From an uncultured Subdoligranulum sp. (GTDB lineage: Bacteria > Bacillota > Clostridia > Oscillospirales > Ruminococcaceae), in contig CAJFFY010000004.1 of NCBI GenBank assembly GCA_904374465.1, forward strand, positions 1 through 64,000: a stretch of DNA of 64,000 nt, written 5' to 3'. The position numbers and the translations under genes are program-made. Positions 50,501 to 57,847 of the stretch are shown here, one piece after another (within the stretch, counting starts at the first letter, position 1; every line of letters starts with the position of its first letter). The notes below the pieces were generated by a model, which saw only the letters and a list, made by a program, of their open reading frames with translations, searched no databases and was not told the origin of the DNA.

Positions 50501-51951
50501 GCGGCGAAGTTTTCCAGGAAGGACCCGCAGCCCGAGGAGCAGGCCTCGTTGACCACAATGTTGGTGATGATGCCGTTGTCCAGCCACATGGCCTTCATGT
50601 CCTGGCCGCCGATGTCCAGCAGGAAGGTGGCATCCTGCACATACTTTTTGGCCGCGCGGGCGTGGGCCACCGTTTCCACCGTGTGGTACTCGGCGCCGTA
50701 GGCCTTGGCAAACAGCATCTCGCCGTAGCCGGTGGTGCCGGCGGCCAGGATGTGCAACTTGGCCCCGGCCGCCCGGTAGCGGTCCCGCAGGGCCAGCAGT
50801 GCCCGCTTGGCCACGTTGAGGGGTTCGCCGGCGTTGGAGGCGTAGAAGGAATCCAGCAAATTTTCCTGATCGTCCATCAGGACAAACTTGGTGGTGGTGC
50901 TGCCCGAGTCAATGCCCAGAAAAGCATAGACCTCCTCCCCGGGCTGGGGCTCGTGAGGAGTCAGGGTGGGTTTCTGGTGCCGCTGTTCAAAGGCAGCCTG
51001 CTCCTCGGCGGAGGCAAAGAAGGGGCGGGCAGCCTCGCTTTTGACGGCGTGGGGCGGGCAGGCCTGCAGCCGGTCCCGCAGGTCGGCGGGCAGGGTGGGC
51101 ACACAGTCCCCCCGGAACATCGTTTCGGCGCAGACGGCGGCGCCGCAGGCCACCATCAGTTCAGGGTGGGCCGGGATGAGGATCTCGTCCTCGGCCAGAC
51201 CCAGACGCTGGGCAAAAACCCGCACCAGCACCGGGTTGAAGGTCAGGGGTCCGCCCTCGAACACCACGGGGCGGGTGATCTCCAGCCCCTGGGCCAGACC
51301 GCCGATGGTCTGCTTGGCGATGGCGTGGAAGGCCGACAGGGCCAGGTCCGCCTTGGCCACCCCTTGGTTGAGCAGGGGCTGAATGTCGGTTTTGGCGTAG
51401 ACGCCGCACCGGCCGGAGATATCATAGACACAGCTGCCCTGTTCCGCCAGGGCGTTGAACTGCTCCACCGGGACCTTGAGCAGCGAGGCAATCTCGTCGA
51501 TGAAGGCGCCGGTGCCGCCGGCGCAGCTGCCGTTCATCCGCATGTCGGCCACGGTGCGGGCACCGGTGGCCGCGTCGGTCTGGAAAAAGATCATCTTGGC
51601 GTCCTGGCCGCCCAGCTCGATGGCGCTGCCCACCTTCTGGTAGCGGCGGCGCAAAGCGGCGGCGTTGGCCGCCACCTCCTGGGCGAAGGGCAGGTCCAGC
51701 GCTTCGGCGATGGGCTTGGCACCTGAACCGGTCAGGCAGATCCGGAAGGTCTGGGCGGGGAAATGTTCTGCCAGCGCATCCAGCACACGCAGGACGCTGT
51801 GCACCTGGTCGGCGTGGTGACGCTTGTATTCCGAGTAGAGGACTTCGCCGCTGTCCGGCGCCAGCACGGCCACCTTGGTGGTGGTGGAACCGATGTCGAT
51901 GCCGGCGGCAAGGCCCTGGGGGTAGTTGGTTTGCTGTGTATCCAATGCCAT
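47524..51951 (-). CDS. Giant 2-hydroxyacyl-CoA dehydratase activase-like protein
   Basis: The 1475-residue protein has two tandem ASKHA ATPase domains of the BcrAD/BadFG type. The first (about 12-280) shows GIDIGSTTTKVAVL, LTGSGAKPI, LGGQDAKMI and NGSCAGGTGAFIDE. The second (about 345-600) shows GIDSGSTTTKFVLMD, DIGGQDMKAMWL and EACSSGCGSFLENFA. Cysteine-containing segments such as CPFCTNHCKRT follow, then a DUF2229 and dehydratase-D-like region. The CAGGTG and CSSGCG cysteines are those that bind the bridging [4Fe-4S] cluster in activases. Such fused proteins are widespread in gut Clostridia; the reaction they serve is unproven. The ribosome site (AAAGA) is weak. It is divergent from a LysR gene. 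Confidence 0.88.
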   Translation of the reverse strand: MALDTQQTNYPQGLAAGIDIGSTTTKVAVLAPDSGEVLYSEYKRHHADQVHSVLRVLDALAEHFPAQTFRICLTGSGAKPIAEALDLPFAQEVAANAAALRRRYQKVGSAIELGGQDAKMIFFQTDAATGARTVADMRMNGSCAGGTGAFIDEIASLLKVPVEQFNALAEQGSCVYDISGRCGVYAKTDIQPLLNQGVAKADLALSAFHAIAKQTIGGLAQGLEITRPVVFEGGPLTFNPVLVRVFAQRLGLAEDEILIPAHPELMVACGAAVCAETMFRGDCVPTLPADLRDRLQACPPHAVKSEAARPFFASAEEQAAFEQRHQKPTLTPHEPQPGEEVYAFLGIDSGSTTTKFVLMDDQENLLDSFYASNAGEPLNVAKRALLALRDRYRAAGAKLHILAAGTTGYGEMLFAKAYGAEYHTVETVAHARAAKKYVQDATFLLDIGGQDMKAMWLDNGIITNIVVNEACSSGCGSFLENFAASLGIPTKQIADAAFASRQPAVLGSRCTVFMNSSIITEQRNGKSAQDIMAGLCRSIIENVFTKVIRLSNLDSLGDRIVVQGGTFENNAVLRALEEYTGRQVIRAPYPGLMGAIGIALLTRERYHEHPENQTFLGLDALEDFTYHQEENAPCPFCTNHCKRTILRFSNGNSWITNNRCERGEILGDPKDEKVRAQLAEQRKKAGAVPNLFQEREKLLLRDYPTPHPVQDRGITIGIPRVLAFWDTLPFWSTLLRGLGFRVQLSDRSTRKLYENGISAVTSDTVCFPAKLVHGHIRNLVEKKVDRIFMPVVTTVPTENTQVTSRSMCAVVKGYPLVVGNSDNPAKQWGVPYDAPVFHWYTAADREKQLVQYFAETFEIPAGECKRALRAAEEAERAFHTTLEARGQEVLDQVTRENRFAVILASRPYQNDSLVNHELPELFAGMGIPVLTADSVPGTEQVDLHMSRLDIVNNFHARMLSGAILAARNPHLEYVQLVSFGCGHDAYLSDEIQRLMKEISGKIPLILKVDESDVQGPLRIRVRSFLETVSMRRAQQVKPPEPQPLQDPYPVKFAKADRQKTVLVPNTSHAFCRLLSAVFCTQGIRAVPLAVGREDAIRMGKRYVHNDICFPAQIVVGEVLAALESGQYDLDHTAVAMAKYIGDCRLTHYSALLRKALDDAGFAKVPILTNDDKDAHDLHPGFRLNLLSSVRIAFGLPMIDALEELLRKIRPYELERGAADRAFDKAMDALVDGMEHGGVKGAAEGFRHGIQLMKEVPYDRSHLRPRVLIVGEYLLNFHPGANRDIEAYLERNGFEIIEARMTDVIQKTYFYQDCQVKEQHVGRSPAEKIWFSTADRLFDAAHDLTDRIASAHPLYEKAARIQDLARLSDPIIPHTFDAGEGILIPGEILHHAQQGCRAFVILQPFGCLPNHVVGRGITKKIKEQYPDAQILPLDYDPDVSFANIENRLQMLVMNVRHGAASGRTPGGTLNQSPRQG

Positions 51952-52081
51952 GTTTGTACGTTCTTTCTGCTAGATTTGCGGCCGCACCACAGCGGCCTGG
52001 GAGAAGGGGCTCGGACACCCGGTTCGACCCGGTATGCCAAATTTCGACTGTACCCCATTACATATTAAACCATGTTTTATA

Positions 52082-52110
52082 TTGAAAAAGAAGTGAAAAA
52101 ATGGTATCAT
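52082..52110 (+). promoter_or_regulatory. Promoter of the LysR gene
   Basis: TTGAAA (52082-52087) and TATCAT (52105-52110) are 17 bases apart. They lie in an AT-rich divergent region (52030-52115) that also serves the activase gene. Confidence 0.7.
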
Positions 52111-52146
52111 TGATGCCAAAAGTGCAACAATGCAAGGAGGCCGCCT

Positions 52147-53025
52147 TTGAATACGCAACAATTGGAGAGTTTCCTGCAGGTGGCGGAAAACCTGAATTTT
52201 GCCCGGGCCGCCGAGGTACTCAACGTGACCCAGTCGGCGGTATCCCGCCAGATCCAGACCCTGGAGGAGGAGCTGGGCGCCAAGCTGTTTTTCCGCACCA
52301 CCCGCACCGTCACGCTGACCCCCGAGGGGGTCATCTTTCTGGAGCATGCCAAGCAGGTGCTGGGCCAGCTGCGCCTGGCCGCCGCCCGGGTGCAGCACCA
52401 CAGCAGCACCGGCGCCCGCATCCTGCGCATCGGTTGCGAGAGCGAAACCGACCTGGACTTTCTGTGCACAGTGCTGGCCGCCTGCCGGGGGGAGATTCAG
52501 GCCTTCCACCCCTATCTGCGCATTGTGCCCCACCGGGCGCTGCTGAACCTGTTTTTCCAGGGGGAACTGGAAGTGCTGTTCGGCTTTTCGGAGGGGTTGC
52601 CCCTGCGCAACGAGGTGGATTTTGTGCCGCTGCGCCAGGTGCCCCTGTGCTGTGTGGTGCCGGCGGGGAATCCCCTGGCAACCCGCCAGACGGTGGACGA
52701 GGAAACGCTGTTCCGCCAGCAGCTGGTGCTTTGCAGTGCCTATGCCCTGCCCGCCCGGGTGGTGGAGCTGCAAAACCGCATTGCCCAACGGCTCTACCCC
52801 GAGCAGGTCCACCTGAGCGAGAGCCCCCAGGTGGTGCGCACCCTGGTGCGGGCGGGCTACGGATGCGCCATCCTGCCCCGGCCTTCCGGCGGGACCGAGG
52901 GGCTGGCCTACCTGCCGCTGGAGGGGGTACCGCCCCTGACCTACGGGCTGTGCTACGCCAGGACGTCGGACAACGGGCTGCTGCGCCGCTTTGTGGAGAT
53001 TGCCCGTACCGTGGCTGCTCCCTGA
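52147..53025 (+). CDS. LysR-family transcriptional regulator
   Basis: The 292-residue protein has a typical helix-turn-helix (ENLNFARAAEVLNVTQSAVSRQIQ) and a LysR effector domain. It begins at a TTG codon (52147) with AAGGAGG six bases upstream. A later ATG would remove the helix-turn-helix. It is divergent from the activase gene and is its likely regulator. Confidence 0.9.
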   Translation: MNTQQLESFLQVAENLNFARAAEVLNVTQSAVSRQIQTLEEELGAKLFFRTTRTVTLTPEGVIFLEHAKQVLGQLRLAAARVQHHSSTGARILRIGCESETDLDFLCTVLAACRGEIQAFHPYLRIVPHRALLNLFFQGELEVLFGFSEGLPLRNEVDFVPLRQVPLCCVVPAGNPLATRQTVDEETLFRQQLVLCSAYALPARVVELQNRIAQRLYPEQVHLSESPQVVRTLVRAGYGCAILPRPSGGTEGLAYLPLEGVPPLTYGLCYARTSDNGLLRRFVEIARTVAAP

Positions 53026-53028
53026 CCC

Positions 53029-53065
53029 AAAAAGAACCGGACCCCCGCGGGGGGTCCGGTTCTTT
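53029..53065. terminator. Bidirectional terminator
   Basis: AAAGAACCGGACCCC and GGGGTCCGGTTCTTT form a 15-bp stem between the convergent lysR and CNNM genes. Confidence 0.9.
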
Positions 53066-53068
53066 GGT

Positions 53069-54400
53069 TTATTCGGCGGCGGGGGGTTCTTCCCGGGGCA
53101 GTTTTTCCACCAGTGCCCGCACCACCTTGCGGGTGCGGAATTCCTCCACCCGGATGCGCAGACCGCAGGTTTCCACCGACAGGCGGGCGCCGTCCCGGGG
53201 GATGGCGGGCAGGCAGCTGAGCACCATACCGTTCACCGTGTCATAGTCGGCGTCGGGGGGCAGTTCCACCCCCAGCAGCTCGGCCAGGTCCTCGGCCCGC
53301 ACGCTGCCGGCCACCTGCCACACCCCGGGTTGTACTTCCAGCATGGGCTGGGGCTCCTCCTCGTCAAATTCGTCATAGATGCTGCCCACAATCTCCTCCA
53401 GCAGGTCCTCCATGGTCACCACGCCCGCCGTGCCGCCGTACTCATCCACCACCACGGCCATATGCTGTTTGCGGGCCTGCATATCCCGGAACAGCCGGTC
53501 GGCGTGGACGTTTTCCGGCACACTGTAGGCCGGGCGCAGCAGGCTTTCCAGCGGCTGGGGATCCCGGCGCTGGGCGTTGAGCAGGAACTCCCGGGCATTG
53601 AGGATGCCGCAGATCTCGTTGGGGCTGCCCCGGTAGACGGGGTAGCGGCTGCAGCCGATTTCCCGGATGGTGTGCAGGATATCGGCGGGGTCGGCGTCCA
53701 GGGCCAGGGCCACCACGTCGGGTTCCGGGGTCATCACGTCGCTGGCGGTCAGGTCACCGAAGTCAAAGACGTTTTCGATCCACTGCTGTTCCTCCTGGGC
53801 GATGGTGCCCTGCTCCCCGCTGTTTTCCACCATCAGGCGGATTTCCTCCTCGCTGGCGGCGGTGTCTTCGGCCTCGGTCTTGAGGCCGAAGAGTTTCAGC
53901 GTGCCGTTGGTGGTCAGGCCCAGCAGCGCCATCATGGGGGCAAAGATCCGGCTGATGCCGCCCATGACCCCCAGCGCCGCCCGGGCCCAGGGCTCGGGGC
54001 GCTGCATGGCGATCCGCTTGGGCACCATCTCGCCGAAGGCAATGGAAAAGAAGGAGATGACCAGCGTGACCACCACCATGGACACCACCCCCAGCACGCC
54101 GGCGGACACCGGCAGGCCCAGCCCCACCAGGAAGGCCGTCAGGTAGCCGGAGAAGTTCTCGGTGCCGAAGGCGGCGCCGAGAAAGCCCGACAGGGTGATG
54201 GCCACCTGGATGGCAGACAGAAAGCGGTTGGGGTTTTCCACCAACGCCAGCAGCCGGGCGGCGGTCTTGTCGCCCCCTTCGGCCTGCTTGGACAGTTTGA
54301 CACTGTTCAGCGACAGGAAGGCGATCTCCGATCCGGCAAAAAAGGCGTTGAGCAGGATGAAAACGATCTGTAACAGAATTTGGGCGGGAAGATTTTCCAC
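53069..54400 (-). CDS. CNNM/CorC (hemolysin C) family Mg-transport-type protein
   Basis: The 443-residue protein has a DUF21/CNNM membrane domain (about 1-190, with NAFFAGSEIAFLSLNSVKL, FLSAIQVAITL and FGEMVPKRIA). A CBS pair follows (about 215-340, with TASDVMTPEPDVVALALD and VVVDEYGGTAGVVTMEDLLEEIVG), then a CorC_HlyC domain at the C terminus. Bacterial relatives such as MpfA and YhdP are linked to magnesium homeostasis. The start is a GTG at 54400 with AAGGAG eight bases upstream; upstream ATG readings have no ribosome site. The 180-base leader holds a promoter, a short leader ORF and an attenuator-like terminator. Confidence 0.88.
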   Translation of the reverse strand: MENLPAQILLQIVFILLNAFFAGSEIAFLSLNSVKLSKQAEGGDKTAARLLALVENPNRFLSAIQVAITLSGFLGAAFGTENFSGYLTAFLVGLGLPVSAGVLGVVSMVVVTLVISFFSIAFGEMVPKRIAMQRPEPWARAALGVMGGISRIFAPMMALLGLTTNGTLKLFGLKTEAEDTAASEEEIRLMVENSGEQGTIAQEEQQWIENVFDFGDLTASDVMTPEPDVVALALDADPADILHTIREIGCSRYPVYRGSPNEICGILNAREFLLNAQRRDPQPLESLLRPAYSVPENVHADRLFRDMQARKQHMAVVVDEYGGTAGVVTMEDLLEEIVGSIYDEFDEEEPQPMLEVQPGVWQVAGSVRAEDLAELLGVELPPDADYDTVNGMVLSCLPAIPRDGARLSVETCGLRIRVEEFRTRKVVRALVEKLPREEPPAAE

Positions 54401-54448
54401 AAAGGTACTCCTTTTTGTTGAAAGACAGGGTAAAACGGGCAAAAACGC

Positions 54449-54490
54449 AAAAAAGCACAGCCCTGCGCCGGACATCGGCGGGGCTATGCT
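54449..54490 (-). terminator. Attenuator-like terminator in the CNNM leader
   Basis: On the minus strand AGCATAGCCC and GGGCTGTGCT form an outer stem and GCCG/CGGC an inner one. Six T follow. It lies 4 bases after the leader ORF and about 50 bases before the CNNM start codon, so read-through must be controlled. Confidence 0.8.
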
Positions 54491-54494
54491 TTCT

Positions 54495-54554
54495 CTATGG
54501 TCTATTGGGTCGGGCCGGGTCGGCGTCGCCGTCGGCAATCATAGGCGGATTCAT
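54495..54554 (-). CDS. Leader peptide MNPPMIADGDADPARPNRP
   Basis: This 19-codon ORF on the minus strand starts 26 bases or so after the predicted transcription start and ends 4 bases before the attenuator hairpin. AAAGGAA is adjacent to the ATG, so spacing is short, and initiation is the weak point. The peptide is strongly enriched in Pro (6) and Asp (4: DGDADP). Stretches of acidic residues and prolines are what makes the E. coli MgtL leader sensitive to Mg depletion. That it has this role here is inference from composition, position and the downstream gene. Confidence 0.5.
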   Translation of the reverse strand: MNPPMIADGDADPARPNRP

Positions 54555-54587
54555 TTCCTTTCTGGCAGGTCCACCTTTTGAGGAGGT

Positions 54588-54616
54588 ATTATAGCGGAAA
54601 TTGCCCCGTTTGTCAA
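54588..54616 (-). promoter_or_regulatory. Strong promoter of the CNNM leader transcript
   Basis: On the minus strand TTGACA (54616-54611) and TATAAT (54593-54588) are both consensus and 17 bases apart. Confidence 0.9.
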
Positions 54617-54651
54617 GGGGACACCCGTTTTTTCCCGGCCGGGGACCGCTC

Positions 54652-56292
54652 TCAGGCGTTGTCGCCGAAGAAGAGCTTCATGTCCTCCTCGACCGTGCCG
54701 ATGCCCGCGATGCCGAAGTTTTCCACCAGCACCTTGGCCACGTTGGGGCTCAGGAAGGCCGGCAGCGTGGGGCCCAGGTGGATGTTCCTGACCCCCAGGT
54801 AGAGCAGGGCCAGCAGCACGATGACCGCTTTCTGCTCATACCAGGCAATGTTGTAGATGATGGGCAGGTCGTTGATGTCCTCCAGCCCGAAGACTTCTTT
54901 CAGCTTGAGGGCAATGACCGCCAGCGAGTAGGAGTCGTTGCACTGGCCGGCGTCCAGCACCCGGGGAATACCGCCGATGTCGCCCAGGTCCAGCTTGTTG
55001 TACTTGTACTTGGCGCAGCCCGCCGTCAGGATGACGGTATCCCCGGGCAGGGCCTTGGCGAACTCGGTGTAGTATTCCCGGCTCTTGGCGCGGCCGTCGC
55101 AGCCCGCCATGACGACGAACTTCCGGATGGCGCCGCTTTGGACCGCCTCCACGATCTTGTCGGCCAGGGCCAGCACCTGAGCGTGGGCAAAGCCGCCCAC
55201 AATCTCGCCGGTTTCCAGTTCGGCGGGGGGCGCACAGCGCTTGGCATGCTCGATGAGGGTGGAGAAGTCCTTCGTCTCGCCGATGCCGCCGGGGATGTGT
55301 ACACAGCCCGGGTAACCCGCCGCCCCGGTGGTGTACAGCCGGTCCTTGTAGCTGTCCTTGGGGGGCACGATGCAGTTGGTGGTCATGAGGATGGGACCGT
55401 GGAAGGACTCGAACTCTTCCTTCTGCTTCCACCAGGCATTGCCGTAGTTGCCCACAAAGTGGGGGTATTTCTTGAAAGCCGGGTAGTAGTGGGCGGGCAG
55501 CATCTCGGAGTGGGTGTAGACGTCCACCCCGGTGCCGGCGGTCTGCTCCAACAGCATCTCCAGGTCCCGCAGGTCATGGCCGGACACCAGAATGCCGGGG
55601 TTGGTCCCCACGCCGATGTTGACCCGGGTGATTTCGGGGTTGCCGTAGGCCGTGGTGTTGGCCTTGTCCAACAGGGCCATGCCCGCCACACCGTACTTGC
55701 CGGTTTCCAGGGTCAGGGCCACCAGGTCGTCGGCGGTCAGGCTGTCATCCAGCGTGGCGGCCAGGGCGCGCTGCAAAAAGGCGTCCACCTCGGCGTCGTC
55801 CTGCAGCAGGGCGTTGGCGTGCTTGGAATAGGCGGAAAGTCCCTTGAGGCCGTAGGTGATCAGTTCCCGCAGAGAGCGGATGTCCTCGTTCCCGGTGGAG
55901 AGTACCCCCACCGTGCGGGCCTTGGCCATCCAGTCCCCTTCCCCGTCCCAGCGGGCGGCTTCGGGCAGGGCGGCGGTGTCGGTCACGCCGGCCAGCAGTT
56001 CCCGCTTGGCGTCCAGCGTGGCGGTGATGCGGGCCTCGATGTCCGCCCGGTCAAAGTTGGCGTTGGTGATGGTGGTAAAAAGGTTCAGCGTGATCAGGTG
56101 GTTGACGTCGGCCGAAACGCTCTGCCCGGCGGCGCGCAGGGCGGTGGTCACGGCGGACAGCCCCTTGGTCACCCAGACCAGCAGGTCCTGCATGGCGGCC
56201 ACATCGGGTTGTTTGCCACAGACACCCACCCGGGTGCAGCCTTTGCAGCCGGCGGTCTCCTGGCACTGGTAACAAAACATTGCTTCGTTCAT
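54652..56292 (-). CDS. hcp: Hybrid cluster protein / hydroxylamine reductase
   Basis: The 546-residue protein starts MNEAMFCYQCQETAGCKGCTRVGVCGK, giving the N-terminal cluster cysteines C7, C10 and neighbours. Further cluster ligands are seen in VDVYTHSEMLPAHYYP, NCIVPPKDSYKDR, GCAKYKYN and LDAGQCNDSYS. Hcp reduces nitric oxide (or hydroxylamine) and protects anaerobes from nitrosative stress. It follows the cupin gene by 21 bases with AAGGAG upstream. The pair is probably controlled through palindromes 60-115 bases before the cupin. Confidence 0.95.
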   Translation of the reverse strand: MNEAMFCYQCQETAGCKGCTRVGVCGKQPDVAAMQDLLVWVTKGLSAVTTALRAAGQSVSADVNHLITLNLFTTITNANFDRADIEARITATLDAKRELLAGVTDTAALPEAARWDGEGDWMAKARTVGVLSTGNEDIRSLRELITYGLKGLSAYSKHANALLQDDAEVDAFLQRALAATLDDSLTADDLVALTLETGKYGVAGMALLDKANTTAYGNPEITRVNIGVGTNPGILVSGHDLRDLEMLLEQTAGTGVDVYTHSEMLPAHYYPAFKKYPHFVGNYGNAWWKQKEEFESFHGPILMTTNCIVPPKDSYKDRLYTTGAAGYPGCVHIPGGIGETKDFSTLIEHAKRCAPPAELETGEIVGGFAHAQVLALADKIVEAVQSGAIRKFVVMAGCDGRAKSREYYTEFAKALPGDTVILTAGCAKYKYNKLDLGDIGGIPRVLDAGQCNDSYSLAVIALKLKEVFGLEDINDLPIIYNIAWYEQKAVIVLLALLYLGVRNIHLGPTLPAFLSPNVAKVLVENFGIAGIGTVEEDMKLFFGDNA

Positions 56293-56313
56293 GGGGGTTC
56301 TCCTTGTTGTTGA

Positions 56314-56646
56314 TCAGAATACGACGACGAGCAGCATCTTGAAGGCTTCTTCGCCATAGACGGCATGGGGATGTCCCGCCGGCATGACGATGCTTTCGCC
56401 CTCGTGCAGCAGATAGTCTGCCCCATCGATGGTGATTTTGCCCACACCGTCCAGACAGGTGACCATGGCGTCCCCGCCCGAGGCATGAGTGCTGATCTCC
56501 TCGCCCTTGTCAAAGGAGAACAGCGTGATGCTCACCGCCGGGTTCTGGGCCAGCGTCTTGCTGACCACCTGCCCCGGCTGGTAGGCGATCTGCTCCTTGA
56601 GAGAGAGCACGGTGGCCAGCTCGATATTCTTCATTTTTGCGTTCAT
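56314..56646 (-). CDS. Small cupin-domain protein
   Basis: The 110-residue single cupin has the metal-site motif FDKGEEISTHASGGDAMVTCLDG and the second motif HEGESIVMPAGHPHAVYG. Such cupins often stand next to hcp in anaerobes, and their activity is unknown. The start is the ATG at 56646 with GGGAGG nine bases upstream. It is the first gene of the cupin-hcp operon. Confidence 0.85.
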   Translation of the reverse strand: MNAKMKNIELATVLSLKEQIAYQPGQVVSKTLAQNPAVSITLFSFDKGEEISTHASGGDAMVTCLDGVGKITIDGADYLLHEGESIVMPAGHPHAVYGEEAFKMLLVVVF

Positions 56647-56705
56647 AAAAATGCCTCCCGTCATGGTAGTATGCGCAGTTCCGGGGCGCCGGAAGCACCC
56701 CGTGC

Positions 56706-56723
56706 TGTTGTTAGGATACAACA
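56706..56723 (-). promoter_or_regulatory. Dyad TGTTGT-N6-ACAACA at the cupin-hcp promoter
   Basis: The dyad overlaps a -10-like TATCCT (56718-56713 on the minus strand). It repeats the half-sites of the larger palindrome at 56737-56760. Confidence 0.6.
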
Positions 56724-56736
56724 AAGGGCGGCGCCT

Positions 56737-56760
56737 TGTATGTTGTAATTACAACATACA
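56737..56760 (-). promoter_or_regulatory. Perfect 24-bp palindrome, candidate HcpR/FNR-type site
   Basis: The left half is TGTATGTTGTAA and the right half its exact complement. If the TATCCT at 56718-56713 is the -10 element, the centre lies about 42 bases upstream of the start site, the usual place for a CRP/FNR-family activator. HcpR, a member of that family, controls hcp in other anaerobes. No such regulator gene is in the window. Confidence 0.7.
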
Positions 56761-56815
56761 GTTTTTGGCAGCGGCCGCCGGGCATCCAGGCAAAAAAATC
56801 CTGCCCGGTTCCGAC

Positions 56816-56845
56816 TTGCGCTGTCCCGGCCCGCCGTACTATAAT
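56816..56845 (+). promoter_or_regulatory. Promoter of the binding-protein/kinase operon
   Basis: TTGCGC (56816-56821) and TATAAT (56840-56845) are 18 bases apart, followed by GGGAGGGG and the start codon. Confidence 0.65.
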
Positions 56846-56875
56846 AAAACCAGATTGCACACGGGAGGGGTATGC

Positions 56876-57847
56876 ATGAAACTGCGCCGGATGTTGCCGG
56901 TACTCAGCGGCTTTCTGGTGGCGGGGCTGCTGGCCGCCGCCCTGGTACCGCTGCTCTGGCTGCCGGGGGACCACTCGGCCGATCACATCGAGGAGCAGCG
57001 GCTCATCGGCGCCACCTACATGACGATGAACAACCCCTTTTACCAGGAACTGGACGCGCGGCTGCAGGCCGCCGTGGAAGCCCGGGGTGACAGGCTGCTG
57101 ACCCGGGACGCCGTGATGGACCAGGACCGCCAGAACGAGGAGATTGCCGATTTGCTGGACCTGGGGGTATCGGCCCTGCTGATCAACCCCGTGGACTGGG
57201 AGGGGGTCAGCGCCGGGGTGCAGATGGCCGCCGACGCCGGGGTGCCGGTGATCGTCATCGACGCGCCGGTAAAGGACGAAAGTCTGGTGGCCTCCACCAT
57301 TCTGTCGGACAACTACCAGGCGGGGGTCCAGTGCGCCCAGCACCTGCTCAGCGTGCGGGACTCCGCCAACATCCTGCTGCTGGAACATGTGACGGCCCGC
57401 TCCGGTGCCGACCGCATCCAGGGCTTTGTGGATACCCTGCAGGGGCACGAGGGCTTTGCCATTGTGGGGGCCGGTTCCTCCGACGGGCAGATCGAGAACG
57501 CCATGCCGGTGATGGAACAGCTGCTGGACGAACATCCCGAGGCCAACGTGGTGATGGCGCTGAACGACCCCAGCGCCCTGGGTGCTCTGGCCGCCATTGA
57601 GGGGGCCGGGCTGCAGGGGCAATTCCTGGTGTACGGGGTGGACGGTTCCCCCGAGGGCAAGGTCCTGGTGGCCGACGGCCTGATGACCGCCACCAGCGCC
57701 CAGATGCTGAGCCAGATGGCCGAAACCGCCGTGGACCAGGCCTACCTGGCCATGGAGGGCGGCACCCCGGAGAAAGAGATTGTGCTGCCGGTGACCCTGC
57801 TGACACAGGGTAACGTGGCAGCCTACGGAACAGGCGGGTGGCAGTGA
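56876..57847 (+). CDS. Membrane-anchored sugar-binding protein (RbsB-like), probable sensor subunit
   Basis: The 323-residue protein has one N-terminal helix (about 5-30) without a lipobox Cys. A type-1 periplasmic-binding fold follows (IGATYMTMNNPFYQEL, DLLDLGVSALLINPVDWEG, GVPVIVIDAPV, ILSDNYQAGVQCAQHLL, VYGVDGSPEGKVLVADG), as in ribose/galactose-binding proteins. No permease or ATPase is nearby. Instead its stop overlaps the start of a histidine kinase (TGATG), so it probably presents a sugar to that kinase. The start ATG at 56876 has GGGAGGGG five bases upstream. Confidence 0.88.
   Translation: MKLRRMLPVLSGFLVAGLLAAALVPLLWLPGDHSADHIEEQRLIGATYMTMNNPFYQELDARLQAAVEARGDRLLTRDAVMDQDRQNEEIADLLDLGVSALLINPVDWEGVSAGVQMAADAGVPVIVIDAPVKDESLVASTILSDNYQAGVQCAQHLLSVRDSANILLLEHVTARSGADRIQGFVDTLQGHEGFAIVGAGSSDGQIENAMPVMEQLLDEHPEANVVMALNDPSALGALAAIEGAGLQGQFLVYGVDGSPEGKVLVADGLMTATSAQMLSQMAETAVDQAYLAMEGGTPEKEIVLPVTLLTQGNVAAYGTGGWQ

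Noticed and set aside
54401..54587. M-box, yybP-ykoY or ydaO riboswitch upstream of the CNNM gene
   Set aside because: None of their conserved cores could be found on either strand. Only the leader ORF and terminator are visible.
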